Part shown: positions 9,578-17,332 of the stretch, piece after piece | Position numbering within the stretch: position 1 is the first letter of the stretch | Layout: every line of letters starts with the position of its first letter | NCBI RefSeq assembly: GCF_025971925.1 | Contig: NZ_JAPDHV010000004.1 | Span: 62,001-126,000 of the forward strand | DNA length: 64,000 nt | Source of the DNA: Chryseobacterium oryctis | Lineage (GTDB): Bacteria > Bacteroidota > Bacteroidia > Flavobacteriales > Weeksellaceae | Direction of reading: 5' to 3' | The notes under the pieces: generated by a model | Seen by the model: only the letters and a program-made list of their open reading frames with translations | Told to the model about the DNA's origin: nothing | Databases searched by the model: none | Position numbers and translations under genes: made by a program

Positions 9578-9602
9578 AATCCGTAGTACAAATATACGGA
9601 TT
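9578..9602 (+). promoter_or_regulatory. Hairpin in the leader of the primase-helicase gene
   Basis: A perfect 8-bp stem AATCCGTA / TACGGATT with a 9-nt loop ends 16 nt before the ATG at 9619. It may be an operator or a leader structure controlling replication protein expression. Confidence 0.35.
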
Positions 9603-9618
9603 TATAATCCAATTACTT

Positions 9619-10848
9619 ATGAACGAGGAAAATCCATATATACGTGTAGGAACATCATACTATAAAATCATTCAAAAACCAACAATATCAGGTGATACAA
9701 TTTCTCTAATGTCAAAATGGAACAGAGAAACAATAATTACTGATCATGGTAAAGATTTTATCAGTAATATTCCTAAACTAGATGATTTTATTTGTATTCC
9801 CGACAATCTAAATTATGAGAGGATTATTGGTAATTTTTACAATACTTACAATGAACTACCATTTAAACCAGTTGAAGAAAAAGTTGATATAGATTCTCCA
9901 AAAATTGAAAAATCAATTTTATTTTTAAAACATATTTTTGGAAATCAATTTCTCCTGGGGATAGATTATCTAAAAATCCTTCTAGAACTCCCTACTCAAT
10001 ATCTACCAATACTTTGCTTAGTAAGTAAAGAGAGAGCGACCGGAAAAACGACAATGATAAAGTGGCTTAAAGCTATTTTCGGACTTAATATGACTTATAT
10101 TAAAGGTGATTCCTTTAGTTCTCAATTCAATGCAGATTGGACAGCTAAACTTATTGTAGCTATTGATGAAGTATTTTTTGACAGAAAAGAAATCACAGAA
10201 CGTTTAAAATATCTTTCCACAACGGATAAAGATAAAATTGAAAGAAAGGGACACGACAGAGAAGAAATTGACTTTTTCGCAAAGTTTATACTTTGTTCAA
10301 ATAACGAGGACAATTTTATCCAGATAGATGAAAACGAAATTCGATTTTGGATTATCAAAGTAAAACCTATCAAAGAAGAAAATACTGAGTTCTTATTTCA
10401 GTTGGTCACTGAAATCCCCTATTTCCTCTCTTTTCTGTTAACACATCCATTTACAACAGAAAAAAAATCAAGAATGTGGTTTTCTCCTAATGAAATTAAA
10501 ACCGATGCACTACGAAAACTGGTTTGGAGAAACAACAATAAACTTGAGAGACAAATGATAGAACTTTTCAATGAGATTTTTGAAAATTTTGATGAAAACG
10601 AAATACAGTTTACTCCAACGGATATAGTATCAATGTTAAAAACTATGTTCAAAGCATATTGGTCTGTATCTGATGTTAGAAAACTATTGAAGAACAACTG
10701 GAAAATAGAACCGAAAAGTAATTCTTTAGCCTATGTAAAATATGATATTGAATATAACGGAAGCTTTTATCAGCTAAACAAGATCGGAAGATATTTTACA
10801 GTAAACAGAAATTTCATTACAGAAATTTATGATGAAATGATGAGATAG
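9619..10848 (+). CDS. Primase-helicase family (DUF5906-like) replication protein
   Basis: Likely SF3/D5-type helicase used for replication of the excised element. The ATG at 9619 is preferred; an in-frame TTG at 9568 would put the start inside the upstream hairpin. It is 409 aa. Walker A lies at KERATGKTT (nt about 10030) with a Walker B-like IVAIDEVFF about 40 residues later, then the SF3-like ILCSNNEDNFI sensor segment. The C-terminal ~90 residues look like a winged helix. It precedes the iteron-like cluster and the toprim gene. Confidence 0.8.
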   Translation: MNEENPYIRVGTSYYKIIQKPTISGDTISLMSKWNRETIITDHGKDFISNIPKLDDFICIPDNLNYERIIGNFYNTYNELPFKPVEEKVDIDSPKIEKSILFLKHIFGNQFLLGIDYLKILLELPTQYLPILCLVSKERATGKTTMIKWLKAIFGLNMTYIKGDSFSSQFNADWTAKLIVAIDEVFFDRKEITERLKYLSTTDKDKIERKGHDREEIDFFAKFILCSNNEDNFIQIDENEIRFWIIKVKPIKEENTEFLFQLVTEIPYFLSFLLTHPFTTEKKSRMWFSPNEIKTDALRKLVWRNNNKLERQMIELFNEIFENFDENEIQFTPTDIVSMLKTMFKAYWSVSDVRKLLKNNWKIEPKSNSLAYVKYDIEYNGSFYQLNKIGRYFTVNRNFITEIYDEMMR

Positions 10849-10864
10849 ATATATAAACACTTAA

Positions 10865-11035
10865 TTAATAACAAATTATAATTCATCAAAAGCTCATCAA
10901 AATAAAAATTAACACTTTTTGATGAGATAACGATGAGACAATTAAACAATTGTTTGATGAATTGATGAGTATTTGATGAAGTAACAAATCAATGAAAGTC
11001 AATTACATACTTTCACTTTTCATCAACTCATCAAA
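10865..11035. repeat. Iteron-like GATGA/TCATC cluster, candidate replication origin
   Basis: About nine copies of GATGA or its inverse TCATC occur in ~170 bp: two TCATC at the left, five GATGA(A/G) in the centre and two TCATC at the right, in a very A+T-rich context between the helicase and primase genes. This fits an origin or replication control site for the excised circle. The function is inferred. Confidence 0.5.
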
Positions 11036-11062
11036 TTTCCAACTGATTCAAACCCGAAATTT

Positions 11063-11893
11063 ATGAATTGTCAAACTCTAAATAATAATATAAGACTGGA
11101 AGAAGTTCTGGCTTCTCTAGGACACCTACCTGTAAAATGTAATGAAAAAGAAGCTTGGTTTTTTAATCCTTTTGGACTAGAAACAGAAGCATCTTTTAAG
11201 ATAGATAGACATAAGAACGTATGGTATCTATTTTCTGAAGGCAAAGGAGGAAAAACAGCAGATTTTATTGTGAAATACTTCAACTGTTCTGTTTCCGAGG
11301 CTTTATCATGGGCAGAAGAAAAAAACTTTAATTTTTCTTTTCAAAAGCAAAACGATTTATCAAAAGCTAATATTAATATTACTGAAGTCAAACCACTTTC
11401 TAATTATTATCTCAAAAAATATCTTAAAAGTAGAGGGATTAGTAGTAAATCTTATCATCTACTTAATGAGGTGAAATTTACAATCAGCAATAGGAAGTTG
11501 TATGCAATAGGTTTTAGAAACCTTTCTGGGGGTTATGAATTACGCAATAGTTTTTATAAAGGATGTACCTCAAAAGATATTTCTTTTATTCAAAAATCAG
11601 ATGCTTCAATTTCGGTTTTTGAAGGATTTATTGACGCTCTTTCATACCTTGAATTTACTACTTCAAATGCTGAAAGTTTATTGATTTTAAACTCGGTTTC
11701 TATGCTTGAAAAAGCAAAAACACAGTTGCAAAATTTTAGCTCAATAAGGCTTTTTCTAGATAATGATAAGGCAGGAGAAAGGTCAAAAAACGAAATTTTA
11801 TCTTGTTTTTCTAATGCTGAAGATTGCTCAAAACTGTACGAAGGCTACAAAGATTTTAATGACTTTTTTATTGATAAGCAAAAAACACTTTAG
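11063..11893 (+). CDS. Toprim-domain primase-like protein of the element
   Basis: A 276-aa protein with an N-terminal CHC2-like fold (about 10-95) and a C-terminal toprim domain (about 185-270). Toprim motifs are VFEGFIDALS (catalytic Glu) and LFLDNDKAG (D-x-D). The CHC2-like part lacks the zinc-binding cysteines and histidine in the usual places (it reads WFFNPFGLETEASFKID), so it is a zinc-less variant. It probably primes element replication together with the primase-helicase. Confidence 0.82.
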   Translation: MNCQTLNNNIRLEEVLASLGHLPVKCNEKEAWFFNPFGLETEASFKIDRHKNVWYLFSEGKGGKTADFIVKYFNCSVSEALSWAEEKNFNFSFQKQNDLSKANINITEVKPLSNYYLKKYLKSRGISSKSYHLLNEVKFTISNRKLYAIGFRNLSGGYELRNSFYKGCTSKDISFIQKSDASISVFEGFIDALSYLEFTTSNAESLLILNSVSMLEKAKTQLQNFSSIRLFLDNDKAGERSKNEILSCFSNAEDCSKLYEGYKDFNDFFIDKQKTL

Positions 11894-12017
11894 TTATTAC
11901 GGTGCATAGGTCGAGAAGTGCCTTTGTCCTGACAAAACCAAATTCCGCTACGTTACATTTCGTTTTTCAGTCCTAAAGGCTTCTCGTTTTGCTCCCGTTG
12001 GTCGCAAAAATTTTACA
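11894..12017. other. Candidate origin of transfer (oriT)
   Basis: This non-coding interval just before mobC and the relaxase holds an interrupted inverted repeat: CGAGAAGTGCCTTT (11912-11925) and AAAGGCTTCTCG (11975-11986). An inverted repeat directly upstream of mob genes is the usual layout of an oriT. The nick site cannot be placed from sequence alone. Confidence 0.55.
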
Positions 12018-12320
12018 ATGAAAAGGAATAAGAAAATTGAAATCAGAGTTTCAGAAAATGAAAAGAAAATGATTTCTGATAAGGCTGAAAAAACAGGTCT
12101 TAAAACTTCTGAATATGTAAGAAAAGCTTCGTTAGATAAGAGTTTAAATTTCCGCTTTTCAAAAGAAGAAATTGAAGCTTGGAAAAATTTGACTTTTATC
12201 AGTACAGCGCTCCGAAACCTAACTAATATTTTAAATAAGGAAAATAGAGAGGAACTAATTTCTGAGTTAAAAAATATTAATGAACAAATTAAAGTTGAAA
12301 TTCAAAAATTCCTAAGATGA
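12018..12320 (+). CDS. mobC: MobC-like relaxosome accessory protein
   Basis: A 100-aa basic protein with an N-terminal ribbon-helix-helix-like part (IEIRVSENEKKMISDKAEK, then LKTSEYVRKASL) and a C-terminal helical tail, as in MobC/relaxosome proteins that open oriT for the relaxase. Its stop overlaps the relaxase ATG by 4 nt. The candidate oriT lies directly upstream. Confidence 0.85.
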   Translation: MKRNKKIEIRVSENEKKMISDKAEKTGLKTSEYVRKASLDKSLNFRFSKEEIEAWKNLTFISTALRNLTNILNKENREELISELKNINEQIKVEIQKFLR

Positions 12321-13159
12321 CAGCAAGCGCAAAATCCATAAGAGGAAGCCGGCAGGGTGTCGATTATTTAATTGCCGAGCATAAAGGATATGAATTAGAT
12401 AGAAATCTCATTTATGGGGAAACATCCACAGAGATTATGAATAGTTTCAGAATCCAGCAATCTGAAAACTACACATGTGATAAAAAATTTTTCACGGCAT
12501 ACATTAGCCCAGATCCTAAAGACGGACAGAAGTTAACAGATAAAGAGCTAAAGGAAATCAGCCATGACTTTATGAAAGGAATTGGCGTAAATCCTGAAAA
12601 GCAAGCTTATTTGGCAATTGTACATACGGAAAAAAATCACAAACATGTTCATTTATTGATCAATCGTATAGACGAAAGAAACAAGGCAATTAAAGACAAT
12701 TTCATTGTTCTTAAAGCTCAAAATACTGTTCACAAAATAGCAAAAGAAAGAGGGTTAATCTCCGCAAGGGATATCATGCATAAAAATCAGGAAAATAAAA
12801 TTATGCAGTCCAAAGAGATAAAGAAACAAATCTTTGAATCTCATAGTCAAGTAATGAAGATCAAACCCCAAACTTTTTCCAAGTATATGGAATACATGAA
12901 AGCTTTAGGACATGAAATAAAGCCAACCATTAATAGAAAGGGGGAAATACAAGGTTTCACTGTAAATGATAAGAAATCAGGACAGGAATTTAAGATATCT
13001 GAAATTAAAAGAGAAATGTCCGCTAATAATCTGGCTAAAGAATTAAAGTATGATTTGGATTATAAGTTTAATTCAGTTTTGGATAATAGTCGGAAAAAAC
13101 AATTAGAAACTTCGAAAAATAAAGAAAAATCACAAAGTTTAGGAATAAGTAAAAATTAG
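12317..13159 (+). CDS. mobA: MobA-like relaxase (MOBP-type)
   Basis: Nicks oriT and leads the DNA strand into the recipient. The HUH metal site is visible as H103 and H108-x-H110-x-H112 (HTEKNHKHVHLLINRID), followed by Asn. The candidate nucleophile Tyr lies in the N-terminal 30 residues (DYLIAEHKGYE). At 280 aa it is a short relaxase without a helicase domain. It is translationally coupled to mobC and followed 4 nt later by the coupling protein. Confidence 0.9.
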   Translation: MTASAKSIRGSRQGVDYLIAEHKGYELDRNLIYGETSTEIMNSFRIQQSENYTCDKKFFTAYISPDPKDGQKLTDKELKEISHDFMKGIGVNPEKQAYLAIVHTEKNHKHVHLLINRIDERNKAIKDNFIVLKAQNTVHKIAKERGLISARDIMHKNQENKIMQSKEIKKQIFESHSQVMKIKPQTFSKYMEYMKALGHEIKPTINRKGEIQGFTVNDKKSGQEFKISEIKREMSANNLAKELKYDLDYKFNSVLDNSRKKQLETSKNKEKSQSLGISKN

Positions 13160-13163
13160 AATT

Positions 13164-14981
13164 ATGAATCAATTAGGTTGTTTACCTCAGATATTAAAAG
13201 TATTAGCAGTTGTTGCTTGTATAGCTTTTATAGCAGTAAACTTTATGTTTATTACTGCACCACTAACTAAATATTTTTTACCAGAAAAATATTCACATTC
13301 GCCCTTAGGATTATTTGTTAAAGCTCCAATTTGGTTAAATATATGCTTTTCACTTTTAGGGTTATCGTTTTGGCATATTGTATATAAGTTAGGGAAGTTT
13401 AAGAACATTCCCACAGGTCTGGTATATGTTGGAATTTTCACAGTACTTTCTATTTTTGTAACTGGGCTTATTGGAGAAAAAACAAAATCATCTTTAGGAA
13501 ATTTGGGAGTAATTCTGATTTTTACTCCAATTCTAATATCCGCTTTTTATCTTATCCGGGATCTAAGTAAGCCCAAGCTAAAACATTCACCAATACAAAA
13601 ATTCGCAAAACAGGTTGATGATGAAAGTCTAAACTTTAAAACAAAATCTGGAATCATAAAACTAGCTAATCCTTTCAGAGGAATTTATATACAAGGTGGT
13701 GCAGGTTCTGGAAAGAGTGCAAGTATTTTTGAGCCAATTATCAAACAAATTTCACAGCAAGAGTACACAGGTATCCTTTATGATTTTAAAAGCCCTGAAC
13801 TAACAAATAAGGTTAGGTCAAGTTATTACAATGGCAATGTTTGTCTTAAAAATGTTGATTTTAAAAACCCTCAACAAAGTGATAGGATCAATCCGATTGC
13901 ACCCCACTATTTAACAAAAAGTGTTATTGCTATTGAATATTCACAAGCATTGGTCAACAACCTTATCCCTGAAAGTATTAAGAAAGCTGATTTTTGGTCA
14001 AATAATACTAAAATGATTATTGCAGGAGTAATATGGTGGCTTAAAGAGGAACATCCTGAATATTGTACTTTACCACATGTAATTAGTTTACTATTACACA
14101 CTGATATTAAATTACTATTATTAAAAATTTCCCAAAATTATGAAGCTGGAGGAATGGTTTCTTCCTTGCGACAATCGTTAGAAAATGAAGCACAAAACCA
14201 AGTTGCGGGTATATTGTCTACCATTCAGACAGCAGTTGCTCAACTAAATACGAAAGATGTATTCTGGATTTTGTCAAAAAACGATGTTGATTTGAATTTA
14301 AACAATCCCAAGAATCCAACATTTTTATGTTTAGGGAATGATAGTACACTACCACAGGTTTATGCGCCTGTAATCTCTCTAATTATAAGTGTTGGTATGC
14401 GACAAATGAACAAGCCACAGCAGCAGAAAAGTGTTGTCTTATTAGATGAAGCTCCAACGATTTATATCCCTAACATAGAACAAATTCCCGCCACAGCTCG
14501 AAGCAATAAAATTGCAACAATATTCGGAGTACAGGACTTTAGCCAACTAGTTGACAATTATGGACAAGATAAGGCCCAAATCATTATTTCGAATTTAGGA
14601 AATCAATTCTTTGGTAGAGTTACAAATGGAAAAACGGCAGAAATGGTTAAAACCCTATTTTCTAAAGAAGATAGAACCTTTATTAATAAAAATACAGGTA
14701 CAGGAACAAGCGGAACTGTAATACATATTCAAAGTAATGATAGCAAAAGTAAAAGTGAAAATATTCAAGAACGAGATCGAGTAAAAGTTAGTGACTTGAT
14801 TAATCTTAACCCAGGAGAGTTTTATGGTATTATAGCAGAAGGTGAACCAAAGGAATTTTTAAAAACTCAATTTTTAGAAGACTTTGCATCTGACAGACCC
14901 ACTTCTAAAGAATTTGTCAGTGATAAAGAAATGAGTGAAAATTATTTTAGAATTATTGAAGAAAGCAAAAACTTAATTTAA
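13164..14981 (+). CDS. Type IV coupling protein (VirD4/TraG-like ATPase)
   Basis: Links the relaxase-DNA complex to a conjugation channel. The 605-aa protein has N-terminal membrane segments (about four hydrophobic stretches in residues 8-135), Walker A GGAGSGKS at 178-185, and Walker B VVLLDEAP near residue 425. A motif typical of TraG (ARSNKIATIFGVQDFSQL) follows. The element has no other T4SS gene, so it brings its own adaptor but borrows the channel from a resident conjugative element. Confidence 0.9.
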   Translation: MNQLGCLPQILKVLAVVACIAFIAVNFMFITAPLTKYFLPEKYSHSPLGLFVKAPIWLNICFSLLGLSFWHIVYKLGKFKNIPTGLVYVGIFTVLSIFVTGLIGEKTKSSLGNLGVILIFTPILISAFYLIRDLSKPKLKHSPIQKFAKQVDDESLNFKTKSGIIKLANPFRGIYIQGGAGSGKSASIFEPIIKQISQQEYTGILYDFKSPELTNKVRSSYYNGNVCLKNVDFKNPQQSDRINPIAPHYLTKSVIAIEYSQALVNNLIPESIKKADFWSNNTKMIIAGVIWWLKEEHPEYCTLPHVISLLLHTDIKLLLLKISQNYEAGGMVSSLRQSLENEAQNQVAGILSTIQTAVAQLNTKDVFWILSKNDVDLNLNNPKNPTFLCLGNDSTLPQVYAPVISLIISVGMRQMNKPQQQKSVVLLDEAPTIYIPNIEQIPATARSNKIATIFGVQDFSQLVDNYGQDKAQIIISNLGNQFFGRVTNGKTAEMVKTLFSKEDRTFINKNTGTGTSGTVIHIQSNDSKSKSENIQERDRVKVSDLINLNPGEFYGIIAEGEPKEFLKTQFLEDFASDRPTSKEFVSDKEMSENYFRIIEESKNLI

Positions 14982-14991
14982 ATATTATACA

Positions 14992-15201
14992 ATGAATAAT
15001 AGACATATCAATTATACTATAAAGCAAATTTTCGAATTACCGGACAAAATAATTTTGGTAGAAAGGGAAACTCAGCAATATGATAATGATTTTAAACCTA
15101 AGATTGGAGACTACTATACTTTTAATCTGAATGGCAGACATATCACCACCACAGTAGAACGAATTGAAAACAACATCATTTTTATAAAGAAAACCAAATA
15201 A
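14992..15201 (+). CDS. Small hypothetical protein downstream of the coupling protein
   Basis: A 69-aa protein 10 nt after the coupling protein and 14 nt before the next gene, so it belongs to the same transcript. Not recognised; it looks like a small beta-rich domain (repeated I-V-rich strands: NYTIKQIF, KIILVERE, RHITTTVERI). No signal peptide or membrane segment is seen. Confidence 0.55.
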   Translation: MNNRHINYTIKQIFELPDKIILVERETQQYDNDFKPKIGDYYTFNLNGRHITTTVERIENNIIFIKKTK

Positions 15202-15215
15202 CAAAATATCAAATT

Positions 15216-16532
15216 ATGGAAAACAAAGATTTTTATGTAATTGAACTTAAACAGAAGATTAAAGTAGGAATTACACAGGATTTTAAAAGTAGATTTAATA
15301 ATATTAAAACAGGTTCAGGTATAAAAGATAATGAAATTATTAATGTGTATCACTATCCTGATTTAAGCTCTTTAGAATCACGTATCAAACGATTATTCTC
15401 GAAACAAAATATTGCAGGTGAATGGTTTTATAAAAAAGAAATTGTTTTGGATTTTGTTGAGAGTTTAAAAGAGGGACATGTTCCTAGCATTGATTTGCTC
15501 AAAAAAATAAAAAATAATAGTGTAAAATATTCTAATGTTTTTAAGACTGGAGACTTTCCTTATGAAAACTATGCGATCTTAAAAGAAAATGCAATCAATC
15601 TTTTAGAGCAAATAAAATCAGAACGAAAAGGAATCGGCTATCCGGATAGTATTGACTTGGCAAAATTTATGAGAACAAAAAGGGCAAATTATCGAAATAT
15701 GGTATACTATGCTGATGATGACTTTAAATACTTTGAACGAAAACCTAATTTCAGTATCGAGAATATAAAAAATAATCAGATTATTGAATGCTTAAGGATT
15801 ATTAGAAATACAACAGCCAACAATAAAATCAAAGATCTGCTTCAAGATTATATAGATTCAGTTTTTGCTGAAAGAGATCTTTATATTGTAAAAATCACAG
15901 AACTTATAAGATCTTTTTTCTTTGATAGTCATAATTCTAATAATAAATTATTTATAGAAACTGATATTTCTTATTCCAATATTGAAATGGAGCTAGACAA
16001 AGAACTTAATGTTTATTCTTTATCTAGATATTTTGAAAATCTTAACAAGGATGAATTATTGTTTTTAAAAAATGCAAAAACCCACAATTTGCGGGTTTCT
16101 ATTTTTGGGAATATCGATTTTGATTATAAGGAAAGGTTTTGCTTCTGTTTTTTTGAAGTCGAAAATTATTTACGAGTTTTAAATTTTCTATCAATAACAA
16201 GACTGGATGAAAATGGAGTAAGGCTATTTTTCAATAACACGGATAAATATTCTAAAAGTTACATTTTCCAATATAAATATCATTTATTAAACTCCAGTGA
16301 AAAAGAATTTATCAGTTCACTTGAAGTAAAAGACGTATCCTTTTGCTATATTGAGTTTGAAAAAGATAAGCAAACATATTACTGTTTATTTGATGATATC
16401 GAAGTTGTTTGTAAAGAGCTAAAGGTTAACTTAGATAAAAATACAAAGGTTAAAGTAGATGTTGAACCATTGAATAATGAATCAGGTTTTATTGCAGATA
16501 TTATAGAATCTGAGAAACAAATAAAGGATTGA
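15216..16532 (+). CDS. Protein with N-terminal GIY-YIG-like (T5orf172-type) domain
   Basis: A 438-aa protein of unknown role. Residues 5-75 resemble the GIY-YIG/T5orf172 fold: FYVIELKQ-IKVGIT-DFKSRFNNI, then a conserved region ending LFSKQNIAGEWF. The two tyrosines of a canonical GIY-YIG are only partly preserved (YVIEL and VGIT), so catalysis is uncertain. The remaining ~350 residues show no family I know. It may be a nuclease carried as cargo. It sits at the end of the mob operon. Confidence 0.6.
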   Translation: MENKDFYVIELKQKIKVGITQDFKSRFNNIKTGSGIKDNEIINVYHYPDLSSLESRIKRLFSKQNIAGEWFYKKEIVLDFVESLKEGHVPSIDLLKKIKNNSVKYSNVFKTGDFPYENYAILKENAINLLEQIKSERKGIGYPDSIDLAKFMRTKRANYRNMVYYADDDFKYFERKPNFSIENIKNNQIIECLRIIRNTTANNKIKDLLQDYIDSVFAERDLYIVKITELIRSFFFDSHNSNNKLFIETDISYSNIEMELDKELNVYSLSRYFENLNKDELLFLKNAKTHNLRVSIFGNIDFDYKERFCFCFFEVENYLRVLNFLSITRLDENGVRLFFNNTDKYSKSYIFQYKYHLLNSSEKEFISSLEVKDVSFCYIEFEKDKQTYYCLFDDIEVVCKELKVNLDKNTKVKVDVEPLNNESGFIADIIESEKQIKD

Positions 16533-16590
16533 CGTTTTATTCAAATAAGTTCAAGAAGTCAACTTGATAATTTCCTGAATAATCTATCTT

Positions 16591-16611
16591 GACGACAATT
16601 TTTCAGTCGTC
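16591..16611. repeat. Short inverted repeat after the GIY-YIG-like gene
   Basis: GACGAC (16591-16596) and GTCGTC (16606-16611) with a T-rich loop. It could be a weak terminator of the mob transcript. Confidence 0.35.
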
Positions 16612-16684
16612 ACTTTCTCAGACTACCCGTTTTTTCAAAACGCTTGTCATTCTTTGCTCCTTTGTTCAAAATTTACGTTTATAA

Positions 16685-16715
16685 TCAAAAGCCCGGTATA
16701 TTATAATACCGGGTT
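16685..16715 (-). terminator. Terminator of the TraM-like gene
   Basis: A perfect stem CCCGGTAT / ATACCGGG (16692-16699 with 16706-16713) followed on the minus strand by CTTTTGATT, 7 nt past the stop of the minus-strand gene. Confidence 0.7.
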
Positions 16716-16719
16716 TATA

Positions 16720-17157
16720 TTAATTATATATCATTAGAATAGCGCTAGTACCACTATTTTGAATTTCAATTGGCTTCTTAGAATCAGGCATCCTTCCATT
16801 AAGACCAAATCCTTCTATTCCATTTTCTGAATATACTTTTATTTTAGCAGGATAAACTTTACCATCAATTTTGACAGTACTAACATCAACATAAAGTCGT
16901 CCGTCTTGTTCTCTGGCTATTCCAGATAAGATTTGACCTTTTTTTGTGGATACACCAGCAATCGAAGTGGGTTCGGAGAGTATAAATGTTAGAGTACTTC
17001 CACTTTGAATTTTTCCACTGGTTAATAGTTGTGCTTTTATTTGCTTATCTGGTAAGTTGTTTGATGAAATTTCGGCTTTACTTTCCGGTTTTAAAGATGT
17101 TTGAGCTGATAATGATAATGTTATCATTAAACATATTGCCATGATTGCACTTTTCAT
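16720..17157 (-). CDS. Secreted TraM (conjugative transposon) C-terminal-domain-like protein
   Basis: A 145-aa protein with a signal peptide (1-18, ending SLSAQ). The mature part resembles the C-terminal domain of Bacteroidetes conjugative transposon TraM (VirB10-like): QIKAQLLTSGKIQSGSTLTF, then IAGVSTKKGQILSG, then GRLYVDVSTVKIDGKVYP and IKVYSENGIEGF. The N-terminal membrane part of TraM is missing. It is the only minus-strand gene of the element and has its own terminator. It may modify or block the channel of a helper element; this role is inferred. Confidence 0.6.
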   Translation of the reverse strand: MKSAIMAICLMITLSLSAQTSLKPESKAEISSNNLPDKQIKAQLLTSGKIQSGSTLTFILSEPTSIAGVSTKKGQILSGIAREQDGRLYVDVSTVKIDGKVYPAKIKVYSENGIEGFGLNGRMPDSKKPIEIQNSGTSAILMIYN

Positions 17158-17332
17158 ATTTATTTGATTTGTTTTGTAAAAATAGAATTTTCTAAGAAAT
17201 AAAATATATCAAATAACAATATATTTAGTTAAGAATTATTAGTTTTTTTCAAGTTAATTCTATAGAGTTTCTTTTGTTCTCTTTTTGTACATTTATTGAT
17301 TAAAAAACTTTTAGCAAAAAAATGCAAACAGT

